From: W11650 sp963545585
GTDB taxonomy: Bacteria; Bacillota; Clostridia; Lachnospirales; Vallitaleaceae
NCBI GenBank assembly: GCA_963545585.1
Contig: CAUUKX010000053.1
Coordinates: 1-14,962 of the forward strand
Length of the DNA stretch: 14,962 bases
Direction: 5' to 3'
In this document: positions 7,748 through 13,703 of the stretch, one piece after another
How the letters are laid out: each line of letters opens with the position of its first letter
Position numbering within the stretch: the stretch's first letter is position 1
Position numbers and translations under genes: made by a program
Notes under the pieces: generated by a model
The model's input: the letters and a program-made list of their open reading frames with translations, nothing else
Database searches by the model: none
What the model was told of the DNA's origin: nothing

Positions 7748-8800
7748 ATGGCGTTTATGGATAAGCCTTTGGCGATGCGGGCAATGTATAACTATATGCG
7801 CAAGCTCAAGCAAAACGGCAATAAAGTTGGAACAATACCGCGCTCGATTGCTATTGATTATAACAATCGCTGTAATTTTAAATGTGAGTTTTGTTATGAA
7901 ATACAGGATTTACAGTATAATAATGTTTTTTTGGACTTTGATACCATCGCGCGGATGGCGGATGAAGCTTATGAACTGGGGATTTTTGAAATCGTGCTGC
8001 AGGGCGGGGAGCTTTTAATCAATACCAAGACCATGTTTCAGCTTTTAGAGGCGCTGAAGCCGGAGCGCTTTCGGGTGATTTTGGTAACCAATGGCTATTT
8101 GCTGACACCGGAGTTGGCGGTAGAGTTGGAGAAACGAGGGCTGGACTGTGTGGGCGTGAGTGTGTCGGGAATGGACGAAGCCGAGCATGACCGCTCCCGC
8201 CGGATGAAAGGCTCGCATAAGAAAGTATTTGAAGCGCTGGATAATGCTAAGGCTGCCGGAATGGCGGCTTGGGTACAGCCGATTTTTGGACATCATAATT
8301 CAAAATCTCAGGATTTGTATGACCTTTTGGACTATGCAACCGAAAAAGGATATGATATTTATTTTATTTTAGCTATGCCCTATGGCGTATGGGAAAATAA
8401 TGTGCTGGATGCAGAGGATTTAAAAATCCTGAAACAAATTCGCAAGGATTACCGGGCGTTTCATGATACTTGGGATTTTTATGATGCGAAAAAGGAAAGA
8501 ATCAGCGGCTGCTGGACAATGAACCGAATCTTTATTACACCGAAGGGCGATGTATTGCCGTGTCCATTTGTCAATATCAAGGTCGGCAATATTAAAGAGC
8601 AGTCCTTGAAAGAGATTTTAGACTATGGCTTTTCTATAAAATACTTTGCGGATTCCAGCCCGATTTGTACTGCTGCGCAGGACAGGAACTTTCGAAAAAA
8701 GTATTTGCAGGGCAGTACTTCGATGTTTCACCCGCCAGCGGCCAAAGATGTTTTTGCCCCTGAGGATTTTTTACCGCCCAAGTCTTCTCCGCAGGAATGA
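7748..8800 (+). CDS. Radical SAM enzyme with a reduced SPASM/twitch-like C-terminus
   Basis: The 350-aa protein has the [4Fe-4S] motif CNFKCEFC (C42, C46, C49), a GGE motif in LQGGELL (86-88) and a standard partial TIM barrel. The C-terminal region carries Cys255 (SGCW), Cys272 in DVLPCPF followed by VGNIKEQSLKEIL, and Cys307, a SPASM-like pattern with fewer cysteines than the seven usual for two auxiliary clusters, so probably at most one. AGGAG (about 7737-7741) precedes ATG 7748. The family modifies peptides, carbohydrates or other small molecules by radical chemistry. No precursor peptide is seen, so here the substrate may be carrier-bound acyl or sugar. A C-terminal tail rich in Pro (about 328-350) is lineage-specific. 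Confidence 0.85.
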   Translation: MAFMDKPLAMRAMYNYMRKLKQNGNKVGTIPRSIAIDYNNRCNFKCEFCYEIQDLQYNNVFLDFDTIARMADEAYELGIFEIVLQGGELLINTKTMFQLLEALKPERFRVILVTNGYLLTPELAVELEKRGLDCVGVSVSGMDEAEHDRSRRMKGSHKKVFEALDNAKAAGMAAWVQPIFGHHNSKSQDLYDLLDYATEKGYDIYFILAMPYGVWENNVLDAEDLKILKQIRKDYRAFHDTWDFYDAKKERISGCWTMNRIFITPKGDVLPCPFVNIKVGNIKEQSLKEILDYGFSIKYFADSSPICTAAQDRNFRKKYLQGSTSMFHPPAAKDVFAPEDFLPPKSSPQE

Positions 8801-8853
8801 CAGGCTCTTGATTTCGGATAAATACAATAGTTAATAATGATAAGGAGAAAAAA

Positions 8854-9096
8854 ATGAATAATTTTGAAAAATATGTAAATGCGTTTGTGGAAAATTTTGA
8901 TGTTGAGGCAGCGAAAGTGTCAGAGTTGGAATACCAGTCAGTTCCGCAGTGGGATTCGATTGGTCATATGAATTTGATTGCTTCGTTAGAAGATGCGTTT
9001 GGTATTATGCTGGAAATGGATGATATCATTGATTTTAGTTCTTTTGCCAAAGGTGTGGAAATTTTGAAAAAATATGATGTTTTATTGGAACAATGA
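8854..9096 (+). CDS. Acyl carrier protein
   Basis: An 80-aa acidic four-helix carrier protein. The phosphopantetheine attachment site is Ser35 in WDSIGHMNLI, and helix III carries MDDIIDFSSF. It is the dedicated carrier of the cluster and is distinct from housekeeping AcpP, whose motif is usually DSLDTVE. The short SIGH form is common in ACPs of specialised pathways and LuxE-containing clusters. AAGGAG lies about 7 bases before ATG 8854, giving strong initiation. The MBL hydrolase gene overlaps its stop by 4 bases (ATGA). The LuxE-like protein is a candidate loader, and the dehydratase and reductase are candidates for acting on the bound thioester. Confidence 0.92.
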   Translation: MNNFEKYVNAFVENFDVEAAKVSELEYQSVPQWDSIGHMNLIASLEDAFGIMLEMDDIIDFSSFAKGVEILKKYDVLLEQ

Positions 9097-9749
9097 AAAT
9101 TATCAGAAGCACGGAGCAAACTTTTACCAGTAATTCTTACATTATAATCACCGCTAAGAAAAATGCGGTTATCATAGACCCGAACAGCGCAGAGAGCATT
9201 GTCAAGATGATAGGAGAGCATCAGGCGAAAGTGGTCTATATTCTGCTGACTCATGAGCATTATGACCATGTCTGCGGATTGGGGACATTAAAAGCGGTTT
9301 GCCCGGAAACGATACTGGTAGCATCTAAGGCTTGCAGCCGGCAGCTGCCGCAGGTTAATGTGCAAAAAGAGCGTTTTCGGCTGTACTTACATTATATGGG
9401 GGCAGGCAGGAATTTGGAGCTGCCGGATTGTGATTTGCCGAAAGCAGACAGGGAATTTGCCGATAAATTGGAATTGGAGTTGGATGACTGCATTTTTTCT
9501 TTAAAAAGTACACCCGGCCATAGTCCGGGCAGTATTTCCATCGTATTGAATGAGCGGTATTTGTTTGCCGGTGATTCGGTTTTGCCGGGGAAAGATGTCG
9601 TTGTGAAGTTTTCCGGCGGAGATAAGGCAATGTTTGAAAGAGAAGCAAAGCCTTATTTTATGGGGCTTACTCCCCATCTGATTGTCTTGCCGGGGCATGG
9701 CAATGCCTTTTTGCTGGGGAAGAAACAAGCGCAGTGGTTAAGTAAATAA
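9093..9749 (+). CDS. MBL-fold hydrolase, candidate thioesterase
   Basis: The 218-aa protein has the metallo-beta-lactamase signature HEHYDH (H54, H56, D58, H59), H143 in TPGHSPGS, D161 in FAGDS and H202 in LPGHG, so a complete two-metal site of the GloB/glyoxalase II type. Such enzymes hydrolyse thioesters, among other substrates. The 4-base ATGA overlap with the ACP gene indicates coupled synthesis, and release of product from the ACP is the most economical role, although inferred. The C-terminus is short after LPGHG. The last base of its TAA stop is the first base of the repeat element at 9749-9901, so the original 3' end may have been altered by that insertion. Confidence 0.85.
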   Translation: MKIIRSTEQTFTSNSYIIITAKKNAVIIDPNSAESIVKMIGEHQAKVVYILLTHEHYDHVCGLGTLKAVCPETILVASKACSRQLPQVNVQKERFRLYLHYMGAGRNLELPDCDLPKADREFADKLELELDDCIFSLKSTPGHSPGSISIVLNERYLFAGDSVLPGKDVVVKFSGGDKAMFEREAKPYFMGLTPHLIVLPGHGNAFLLGKKQAQWLSK

Positions 9750-9901
9750 CTCAACTTTCCCATGTTCGCCAGAACAGTCTTTTTTAGACTCGTTGCATGG
9801 ACAGGAACGGAATGCGATTTGCAAAGCAAATCGCGAGAGTGAGTCCATGCACCCGCTCTCCGAGCGGGATAGAGTCAAAAAAGACTATGGGAAAGTTGAG
9901 T
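9749..9901. mobile_element. 153-bp MITE-like element with 15-bp terminal inverted repeats
   Basis: The ends are perfect 15-bp inverted repeats, ACTCAACTTTCCCAT (9749-9763) and its complement (9887-9901). Pairing continues inward between AGTCTTTTTTAGACTC (9776-9791) and GAGTCAAAAAAGACT (9872-9886) with one bulged base, then GCATGGAC (9795-9802) with GTCCATGC (9843-9850). Side hairpins are GTTC/GAAC (9764-9775), GCGATTTGC/GCAAATCGC (9814-9834) and CCCGCTC/GAGCGGG (9852-9868), giving a branched, cloverleaf-like fold. It has no ORF. The flanking nonamers AAGTAAATA and AAGTAAGAA match at 7 of 9, a possible decayed target duplication. The terminal 13-mer recurs at 40-52. A transposase acting in trans is expected; its family is unknown to me. 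Confidence 0.8.
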
Positions 9902-9921
9902 AAGTAAGAAAGGACTTTGCT

Positions 9922-11196
9922 ATGTCTAAACATAAAATCATATTTGGCGACAGTCGTTCACTCAATCAGATGAAGGATAAATCTGTGCAACTAATTATAA
10001 CTTCACCTCCATATTGGCAGTTAAAAGACTACGGTACAGAAAATCAGATTGGCTTTAACGATAGCTATGAAGAATACATTAATAATTTGAATTTGGTATG
10101 GAAAGAGTGTAATCGTGTTCTTTCTGATGGTTGTAGATTGTGTATCAATATCGGAGATCAGTTTGCTCGCTCGGTTTACTATGGAAGGTATAAAGTTATT
10201 CCGATTAGGACAGAAATAATCCGTTTTTGCGAATCTCTTGGTATGGACTATATGGGAGCTATTATTTGGCAGAAGACAACTACAATGAATACCTCCGGTG
10301 GTGGGGCTGTTATGGGCAGCTTTCCTTATCCTCGCAATGGGATTCTTAAAATGGATTATGAGTTCATTTTGCTTTTCAAAAAATTAGGCAATGCTCCTAG
10401 GCCCACTCAACAGCAAAAGGAACAGTCTGCAATAACGAAAGAAGAGTGGAGACAGTATTTTTCTTCTCATTGGAATTTTAGTGGTGTCAAGCAGATGGGA
10501 CACATAGCTATGTTCCCGGCAGAACTTCCGAGGCGACTGATCAAGATGTTCTCTTTTGCAGGAGAAACTGTCTTCGATCCATTTGCGGGTAGTGGCACGA
10601 CGTCGCTTGCCGCCAAGGATCTCGGTAGAGATTCTATTGGTTATGAAATCAACAAAGATTTTGAACCTGTCATCCGTGAGAAATTGGGATTAGATCAGCT
10701 CAGGTTAAGCGATGATGCAGAGGTGATCTTTTTAGAAGACGAAATCGGAAACACTTCTTCTTTTGATCAACTCCCATATATTTTCCACGATCCGCATCGT
10801 ATGGACAAAAAGGTAGACGTAAAGAAACTTCAATTCGGTTCCAAGATCGATCAGTCTAAAGCAAAACGGGATGAACTTTTTAGCGTAAGACAGGTAATTT
10901 CGTCTGATAAAATTGAACTTAGCAATGGACTTGTTGTTCGTCTGTTGGGTATCAAGCCAAAACCTTTATATCAAGGACAAGCAATCCGCTTTTTACAAGA
11001 GAAATTTCGGAAACGAAAAGTTTTCTTAAAGTATGATACTGTAAAATACGATGCAGAAAACAATCTGATGTGCTATGTATACCTTGATAATAAAACCTTT
11101 ATAAATAATCACTTGGTCAGAACGGGATATGTAGATGTTGACACGTCTTTTGATTATACCTGTCAAAAGAAATTTCTTAATTCACTTCATAGCTGA
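9922..11196 (+). CDS. Beta-type DNA methyltransferase fused to an SNase-like domain
   Basis: The 424-aa protein starts with the amino-methyltransferase catalytic motif TSPPYW (motif IV, SPPY at residues 28-31), and motif I, FDPFAGSGTT (218-227), comes later. This order defines the beta class, and SPPY favours N4-cytosine methylation. Residues about 316-423 resemble staphylococcal nuclease (VVRLLGI, a helix with AIRFLQEKF, YVYLDNKTFINNHLVRTGY), but the catalytic Asp, Thr, Glu and second Arg positions are not kept, so this part is probably a binding or structural domain. A weak AAAGGA lies 7 bases before ATG 9922, only 20 bases after the repeat element. It protects DNA from the convergent endonuclease at 11231. 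CTAG is a candidate target by family association with MjaI/MthZI systems. Confidence 0.88.
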   Translation: MSKHKIIFGDSRSLNQMKDKSVQLIITSPPYWQLKDYGTENQIGFNDSYEEYINNLNLVWKECNRVLSDGCRLCINIGDQFARSVYYGRYKVIPIRTEIIRFCESLGMDYMGAIIWQKTTTMNTSGGGAVMGSFPYPRNGILKMDYEFILLFKKLGNAPRPTQQQKEQSAITKEEWRQYFSSHWNFSGVKQMGHIAMFPAELPRRLIKMFSFAGETVFDPFAGSGTTSLAAKDLGRDSIGYEINKDFEPVIREKLGLDQLRLSDDAEVIFLEDEIGNTSSFDQLPYIFHDPHRMDKKVDVKKLQFGSKIDQSKAKRDELFSVRQVISSDKIELSNGLVVRLLGIKPKPLYQGQAIRFLQEKFRKRKVFLKYDTVKYDAENNLMCYVYLDNKTFINNHLVRTGYVDVDTSFDYTCQKKFLNSLHS

Positions 11197-11200
11197 AAAA

Positions 11201-11229
11201 GGGCGGAGATTTTTGTCTCCGCCCACAAG
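11201..11229 (-). terminator. Terminator between convergent methyltransferase and endonuclease genes
   Basis: A perfect 9-bp stem, GGGCGGAGA (11201-11209) with TCTCCGCCC (11216-11224), has a 6-base loop. On the minus strand it is followed by five T residues, so it best serves the endonuclease transcript. On the plus strand there is no T run. It sits 4 bases after the methyltransferase stop and 6 bases beyond the endonuclease stop. Confidence 0.85.
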
Positions 11230-11230
11230 C

Positions 11231-11821
11231 TTAATCTTCGATTTCGATAGTCAATCCAGTCTTAGTTTTGGTGTAGTAGATCATTTTAACTTTGATTGTT
11301 TCAGACAAACGGCCCATCGCCTTATAGGTATCGGGTTTTACAGAATAGGGAGTGTCGCCAACATATCCGTCAATACCAATGGATTCTTCTTTGGGAGTGG
11401 CAAGACGATAAGTTGTTCCTTTGCGCTCAGCAAGAGAAGCTAAAATTGCCTTTTGAACATACATGCCATTGAAGGTCTTGGCAATGATGAGATCTTTAAC
11501 CCACTGTTTAACCATTTTGCGCTTAATAAGACGAATAGCAGCTTTTAGATTCTGAATCTGTGCATAGATCTTTTTGGTTGCCTTTTTAAAAGCATGGGGA
11601 TATCTTTCTACATACCAGTTGTACCAATTCTCAATGGTGATTTCTTCGCCAGATGCGATAAATTCTGGAAATAACTCGGACATTTGACCGACAACAGCAG
11701 GGCGAGTGCCTTGGGCATTCTGGTTTGCCCAGTTGATCAACTGAGAAGTGTATTTGGGAAAATTAAAAGTACCATTTTCGTTGTAGCTTTCTATTTTTTC
11801 GTTTTTCAGAGTATATTTCAT
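11231..11821 (-). CDS. MjaI-family Type II restriction endonuclease
   Basis: The 196-aa product shows the features I associate with MjaI-like endonucleases: FPKYTSQLINWANQNAQGTR (residues 21-40), then VVGQMSEL (43-50), a helical middle region, and a C-terminal ATPKEESIGIDGYVGDTPYS with SVK (160-162). Asp151 followed by S-x-K, with the upstream glutamates, forms a probable PD-(D/E)xK nuclease site. The family prototype cuts CTAG. Minus-strand GAGGT precedes ATG 11821. It lies downstream of an XRE regulator on the same strand and convergent with the methyltransferase, the normal makeup of a regulated restriction-modification module. Length agrees with the family. Actual specificity has to be measured. 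Confidence 0.78.
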   Translation of the reverse strand: MKYTLKNEKIESYNENGTFNFPKYTSQLINWANQNAQGTRPAVVGQMSELFPEFIASGEEITIENWYNWYVERYPHAFKKATKKIYAQIQNLKAAIRLIKRKMVKQWVKDLIIAKTFNGMYVQKAILASLAERKGTTYRLATPKEESIGIDGYVGDTPYSVKPDTYKAMGRLSETIKVKMIYYTKTKTGLTIEIED

Positions 11822-11941
11822 TTTTTTACCTCGTATAATTATCGTTGGCTATTTTTGCATTTTTCTCATGCTGCTGATTCGCTTTTCATAATTGGCATTA
11901 TAATCTTTTATTTCTTCGTTTGTTTGGGCAATAAAATAGCC
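11822..11941 (-). other. Spacer between regulator and endonuclease with in-frame open extension
   Basis: These 120 bases separate the two minus-strand genes. Directly after the regulator's TAA, 30 sense codons continue in the same frame to a TAG at 11849-11851, giving a hydrophilic, helix-prone translation ending in RISSMRKMQK. Only 27 bases remain before the endonuclease ATG, and they contain its GAGGT ribosome binding site. No terminator is visible, so the two genes are probably co-transcribed. Confidence 0.45.
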
Positions 11942-12169
11942 TTAATCTTTTTGCTTATCGGGAATCTCCAAGAATAGTTTAAATGTTTCGATTTCAAGAG
12001 CATTGGATATACGCTGAATATTTTCAAGGGATATACTTCGGCGATAACACTCGATGGCACTGATATATGTTCTGTGAAGTCCACATTTTTCAGCAAAGGC
12101 TTCTTGGGAGATACCCAATGCCTGTCGATAACGCTTCACATTTGTTCCAAAAACTTTTACAATATCCAT
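11942..12169 (-). CDS. XRE-family HTH regulator, probable controller protein of the R-M module
   Basis: A 75-aa Cro/C1-type helix-turn-helix protein: NVKRYRQALGISQEAFAEKC (residues 10-29), recognition-helix region HRTYISAIECYRRSISLENI (32-51), then an amphipathic final helix. ATG 12169 is chosen because GGAGG (minus strand, bases 12184-12180) stands 10 bases upstream and the HTH begins soon after; longer upstream starts add unrelated residues. Its size and place just before the endonuclease gene fit C proteins, which activate or time endonuclease expression. After its TAA stop the same frame stays open for 30 further codons rich in Glu, Lys, Asn and Gln (11941 down to 11852), raising the possibility of a truncated longer protein. 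Three ACAAT repeats upstream may be its operator. Confidence 0.85.
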   Translation of the reverse strand: MDIVKVFGTNVKRYRQALGISQEAFAEKCGLHRTYISAIECYRRSISLENIQRISNALEIETFKLFLEIPDKQKD

Positions 12170-12190
12170 TATTTTTAATCCTCCATTTTT

Positions 12191-12229
12191 ATGATACAAT
12201 GGCGAATACAATAAATCTACAGACAATAA
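12191..12229 (-). promoter_or_regulatory. Candidate regulator promoter and operator repeats
   Basis: On the minus strand, TATCAT (12196-12191) is a good -10 for the regulator, with a weak -35, TAGATT (12219-12214), at 17-bp spacing. The same stretch holds direct repeats, plus-strand ATACAAT at 12194-12200 and 12206-12212, and ACAATAA again at 12223-12229. Such repeats over the promoter are what an autoregulating XRE controller would need, but the assignment is by position only. Confidence 0.4.
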
Positions 12230-12293
12230 GCAACAAAAATAGAAGAAAGTGAAAAATTTTGCTAAAGTTTTGCTGCCGGTTTGACTTTCCGGC

Positions 12294-12322
12294 TTGACAA
12301 AAAAGAGGAAAAGCATTATAAT
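12294..12322 (+). promoter_or_regulatory. Consensus sigma-A promoter of the trpS T-box transcript
   Basis: A perfect TTGACA (-35, 12294-12299) and perfect TATAAT (-10, 12317-12322) are separated by 17 bases. Transcription should start near 12329. It is divergent from the regulator gene and gives a leader of about 350 bases before trpS. Confidence 0.93.
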
Positions 12323-12329
12323 CAAAAAA

Positions 12330-12678
12330 ATTAAGAAAACCTCTACAGTTCAGGCTGGTAATTCGTCAAAGCGAAGAAGTAGCTGAACTGTACAGTAAAC
12401 CGATGATGCGGAGATAAAGGCAAATACTAAGCAGACAGAGAGCCGGCGGCGCTGAGAAACCGGCAGCGGATAGGTTGTCAAATGGATCGCGGAGGGCATA
12501 GTCAAAAAGGCGAAAGCCTTGAGTATTCTATGACGGGAGACGGCCGTTATTTTGTCAGAAATATGTTGGTATTTTATGAGTGCGGGAATTTCCCGAAACA
12601 AGGTGGCACCACGGAATGATAACCGTCCTTGACAGAAGTTTTTGTCATGGGCGGCTTTTTTATGAGGAGGAAAAAGTT
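12330..12678 (+). ncRNA. T-box leader sensing tRNA-Trp, upstream of trpS
   Basis: This is a transcriptional T-box riboswitch. The conserved T-box sequence AAGGTGGCACCACGG is at 12600-12614. Its bulge UGGC (12603-12606) complements GCCA, the 3' end of a tRNA with discriminator G, as in bacterial tRNA-Trp. Stem I lies at about 12402-12502, with the distal element AGAGAGCCGG, GCTGAGAAACCGGC, and a TGG specifier codon at 12483-12485 followed by a purine. An AAGGC-GAAA-GCCTT hairpin (12507-12520) fits Stem III. The intrinsic terminator follows. An extra hairpin (12345-12391) precedes Stem I. Uncharged tRNA-Trp would stabilise the antiterminator and turn on trpS. Confidence 0.93.
12623..12661 (+). 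terminator. T-box-controlled intrinsic terminator
   Basis: CCGTCCTTGACA (12623-12634) pairs with TGTCATGGGCGG (12643-12654) through 11 pairs including one G-U, with one mismatch, followed by a T run (12656-12661). The 5' arm abuts the T-box antiterminator sequence, the usual mutually exclusive arrangement. Confidence 0.9.
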
Positions 12679-13698
12679 ATGGAAGGACAAGAGAAAAAAT
12701 CAGTGATATACAGCGGGATTCAGCCGACCGGCGTCATTACAATCGGCAATTATTTTGGTGCCGTTAAGAACTGGCTGGAGCTGAACAAAAGCCATGCCGA
12801 TTATCTCACCTATTGCAGTATTGTTGATTTGCACAGCATCACCGTGCGCCAAGAGCCGAAGGCACTGCGGGAAAACACCAGAAAGCTGCTGGCCTTTTAT
12901 ATTGCAGCTGGACTGGATCCACAGAAAAATATTTTATACTTACAGTCCTCGGTTCGTCAGCATGCGGAACTGGCTTGGATTTTGAACTGTTTTACCTATA
13001 TGGGTGAGCTGAGCCGGATGACCCAGTTTAAGGATAAGTCACAGCGGCATGGCGAAAATATCAACGCCGGCTTATTTACCTATCCGGTTTTGATGGCGGC
13101 TGACATTTTGCTGTACCAAACAGATTTGGTGCCGATTGGCGATGACCAGAAACAGCATTTGGAACTGGCCAGAGATATTGCGATTCGCTTAAATAATGAG
13201 TACCAAGGGCTGTTTAAAGTACCGGAGGGGTATTTTGGCAAGGTCGGCGCCCGGATTAAGAGCTTGCAGGAGCCGGAGAAAAAAATGAGCAAGTCCGACG
13301 ATAATGCCAATGGCTATATCAGTGTTTTGGATGACCCGGCTGAGATCCGGAACAAAATCAAAAGAGCAGTTACCGATTCGCGGGCGGAAATCAATTACAG
13401 TGATGATCAGCCGGGGGTTAAAAACCTGCTGGATATTTATATGTGTGCTACCGGCGAGACCAAAGAAGAGGCTTTGGCTAAGTTTGCCGGTCAGGGCTAC
13501 GGTTATTTAAAGGAAGAAACGGCAAATGCCTTGATTGCCGAGTTGGCGCCGCTGCAAAAGGAATTTTCCAGAATTTTGGCGGATAAGGCGTATCTGGAAG
13601 AGGTGCTGAAGGAAAACGGGCAAAAAGCCGCTTATGCCGCTGAGAAAACTTTGCGCAAGGTTAAAAAGAAGATTGGTTTTTTGGAAACCAACTTTTAA
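12679..13698 (+). CDS. trpS: Tryptophan--tRNA ligase
   Basis: The 339-aa class I aminoacyl-tRNA synthetase charges tRNA-Trp in the cytosol. The HIGH-equivalent is TIGN (residues 21-24), following SGIQPTG, and KMSKS is at 202-206 within EKKMSKSDDN. GDDQKQHLELARDI (154-167) and DLVPIG (149-154) are typical of bacterial TrpRS. ATG 12679 is preferred over an upstream in-frame ATG because GAGGAGG (12664-12670) precedes it at 8 bases and the upstream start lies inside the T-box. Length is normal. Regulation by the leader's T-box matches the enzyme's own substrate. recO begins 5 bases after the stop. Confidence 0.97.
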   Translation: MEGQEKKSVIYSGIQPTGVITIGNYFGAVKNWLELNKSHADYLTYCSIVDLHSITVRQEPKALRENTRKLLAFYIAAGLDPQKNILYLQSSVRQHAELAWILNCFTYMGELSRMTQFKDKSQRHGENINAGLFTYPVLMAADILLYQTDLVPIGDDQKQHLELARDIAIRLNNEYQGLFKVPEGYFGKVGARIKSLQEPEKKMSKSDDNANGYISVLDDPAEIRNKIKRAVTDSRAEINYSDDQPGVKNLLDIYMCATGETKEEALAKFAGQGYGYLKEETANALIAELAPLQKEFSRILADKAYLEEVLKENGQKAAYAAEKTLRKVKKKIGFLETNF

Positions 13699-13703
13699 AG
13701 CCA

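Noticed and set aside
7481..7813. A 110-codon minus-strand ORF across the transketolase/radical SAM junction
   Set aside because: His/Gln/Arg-rich translation typical of an antisense shadow; it crosses two firm genes and a clear ribosome binding site on the other strand.
9764..9785. GTTC/GAAC hairpin followed by T6 as a terminator for the MBL gene
   Set aside because: The stem is only 4 bp and the T run is better explained as part of the element's inner inverted repeat; kept only as part of the element.
11684..11977. Hydrophobic plus-strand ORF opposite the endonuclease 5' end
   Set aside because: Phe/Ile-rich antisense of AT-rich coding sequence; no initiation signal, and it crosses the endonuclease start and the regulator stop.
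12170..12325. Longer N-terminus for the XRE regulator (start at 12325)
   Set aside because: The added residues are unrelated to the HTH fold, GGAGG precedes the internal ATG at 12169, and the long version would overlap the trpS promoter.
12580..12678. Upstream in-frame start for trpS at 12580
   Set aside because: It would translate the T-box antiterminator and terminator; the ATG at 12679 has GAGGAGG and gives the normal TrpRS length.
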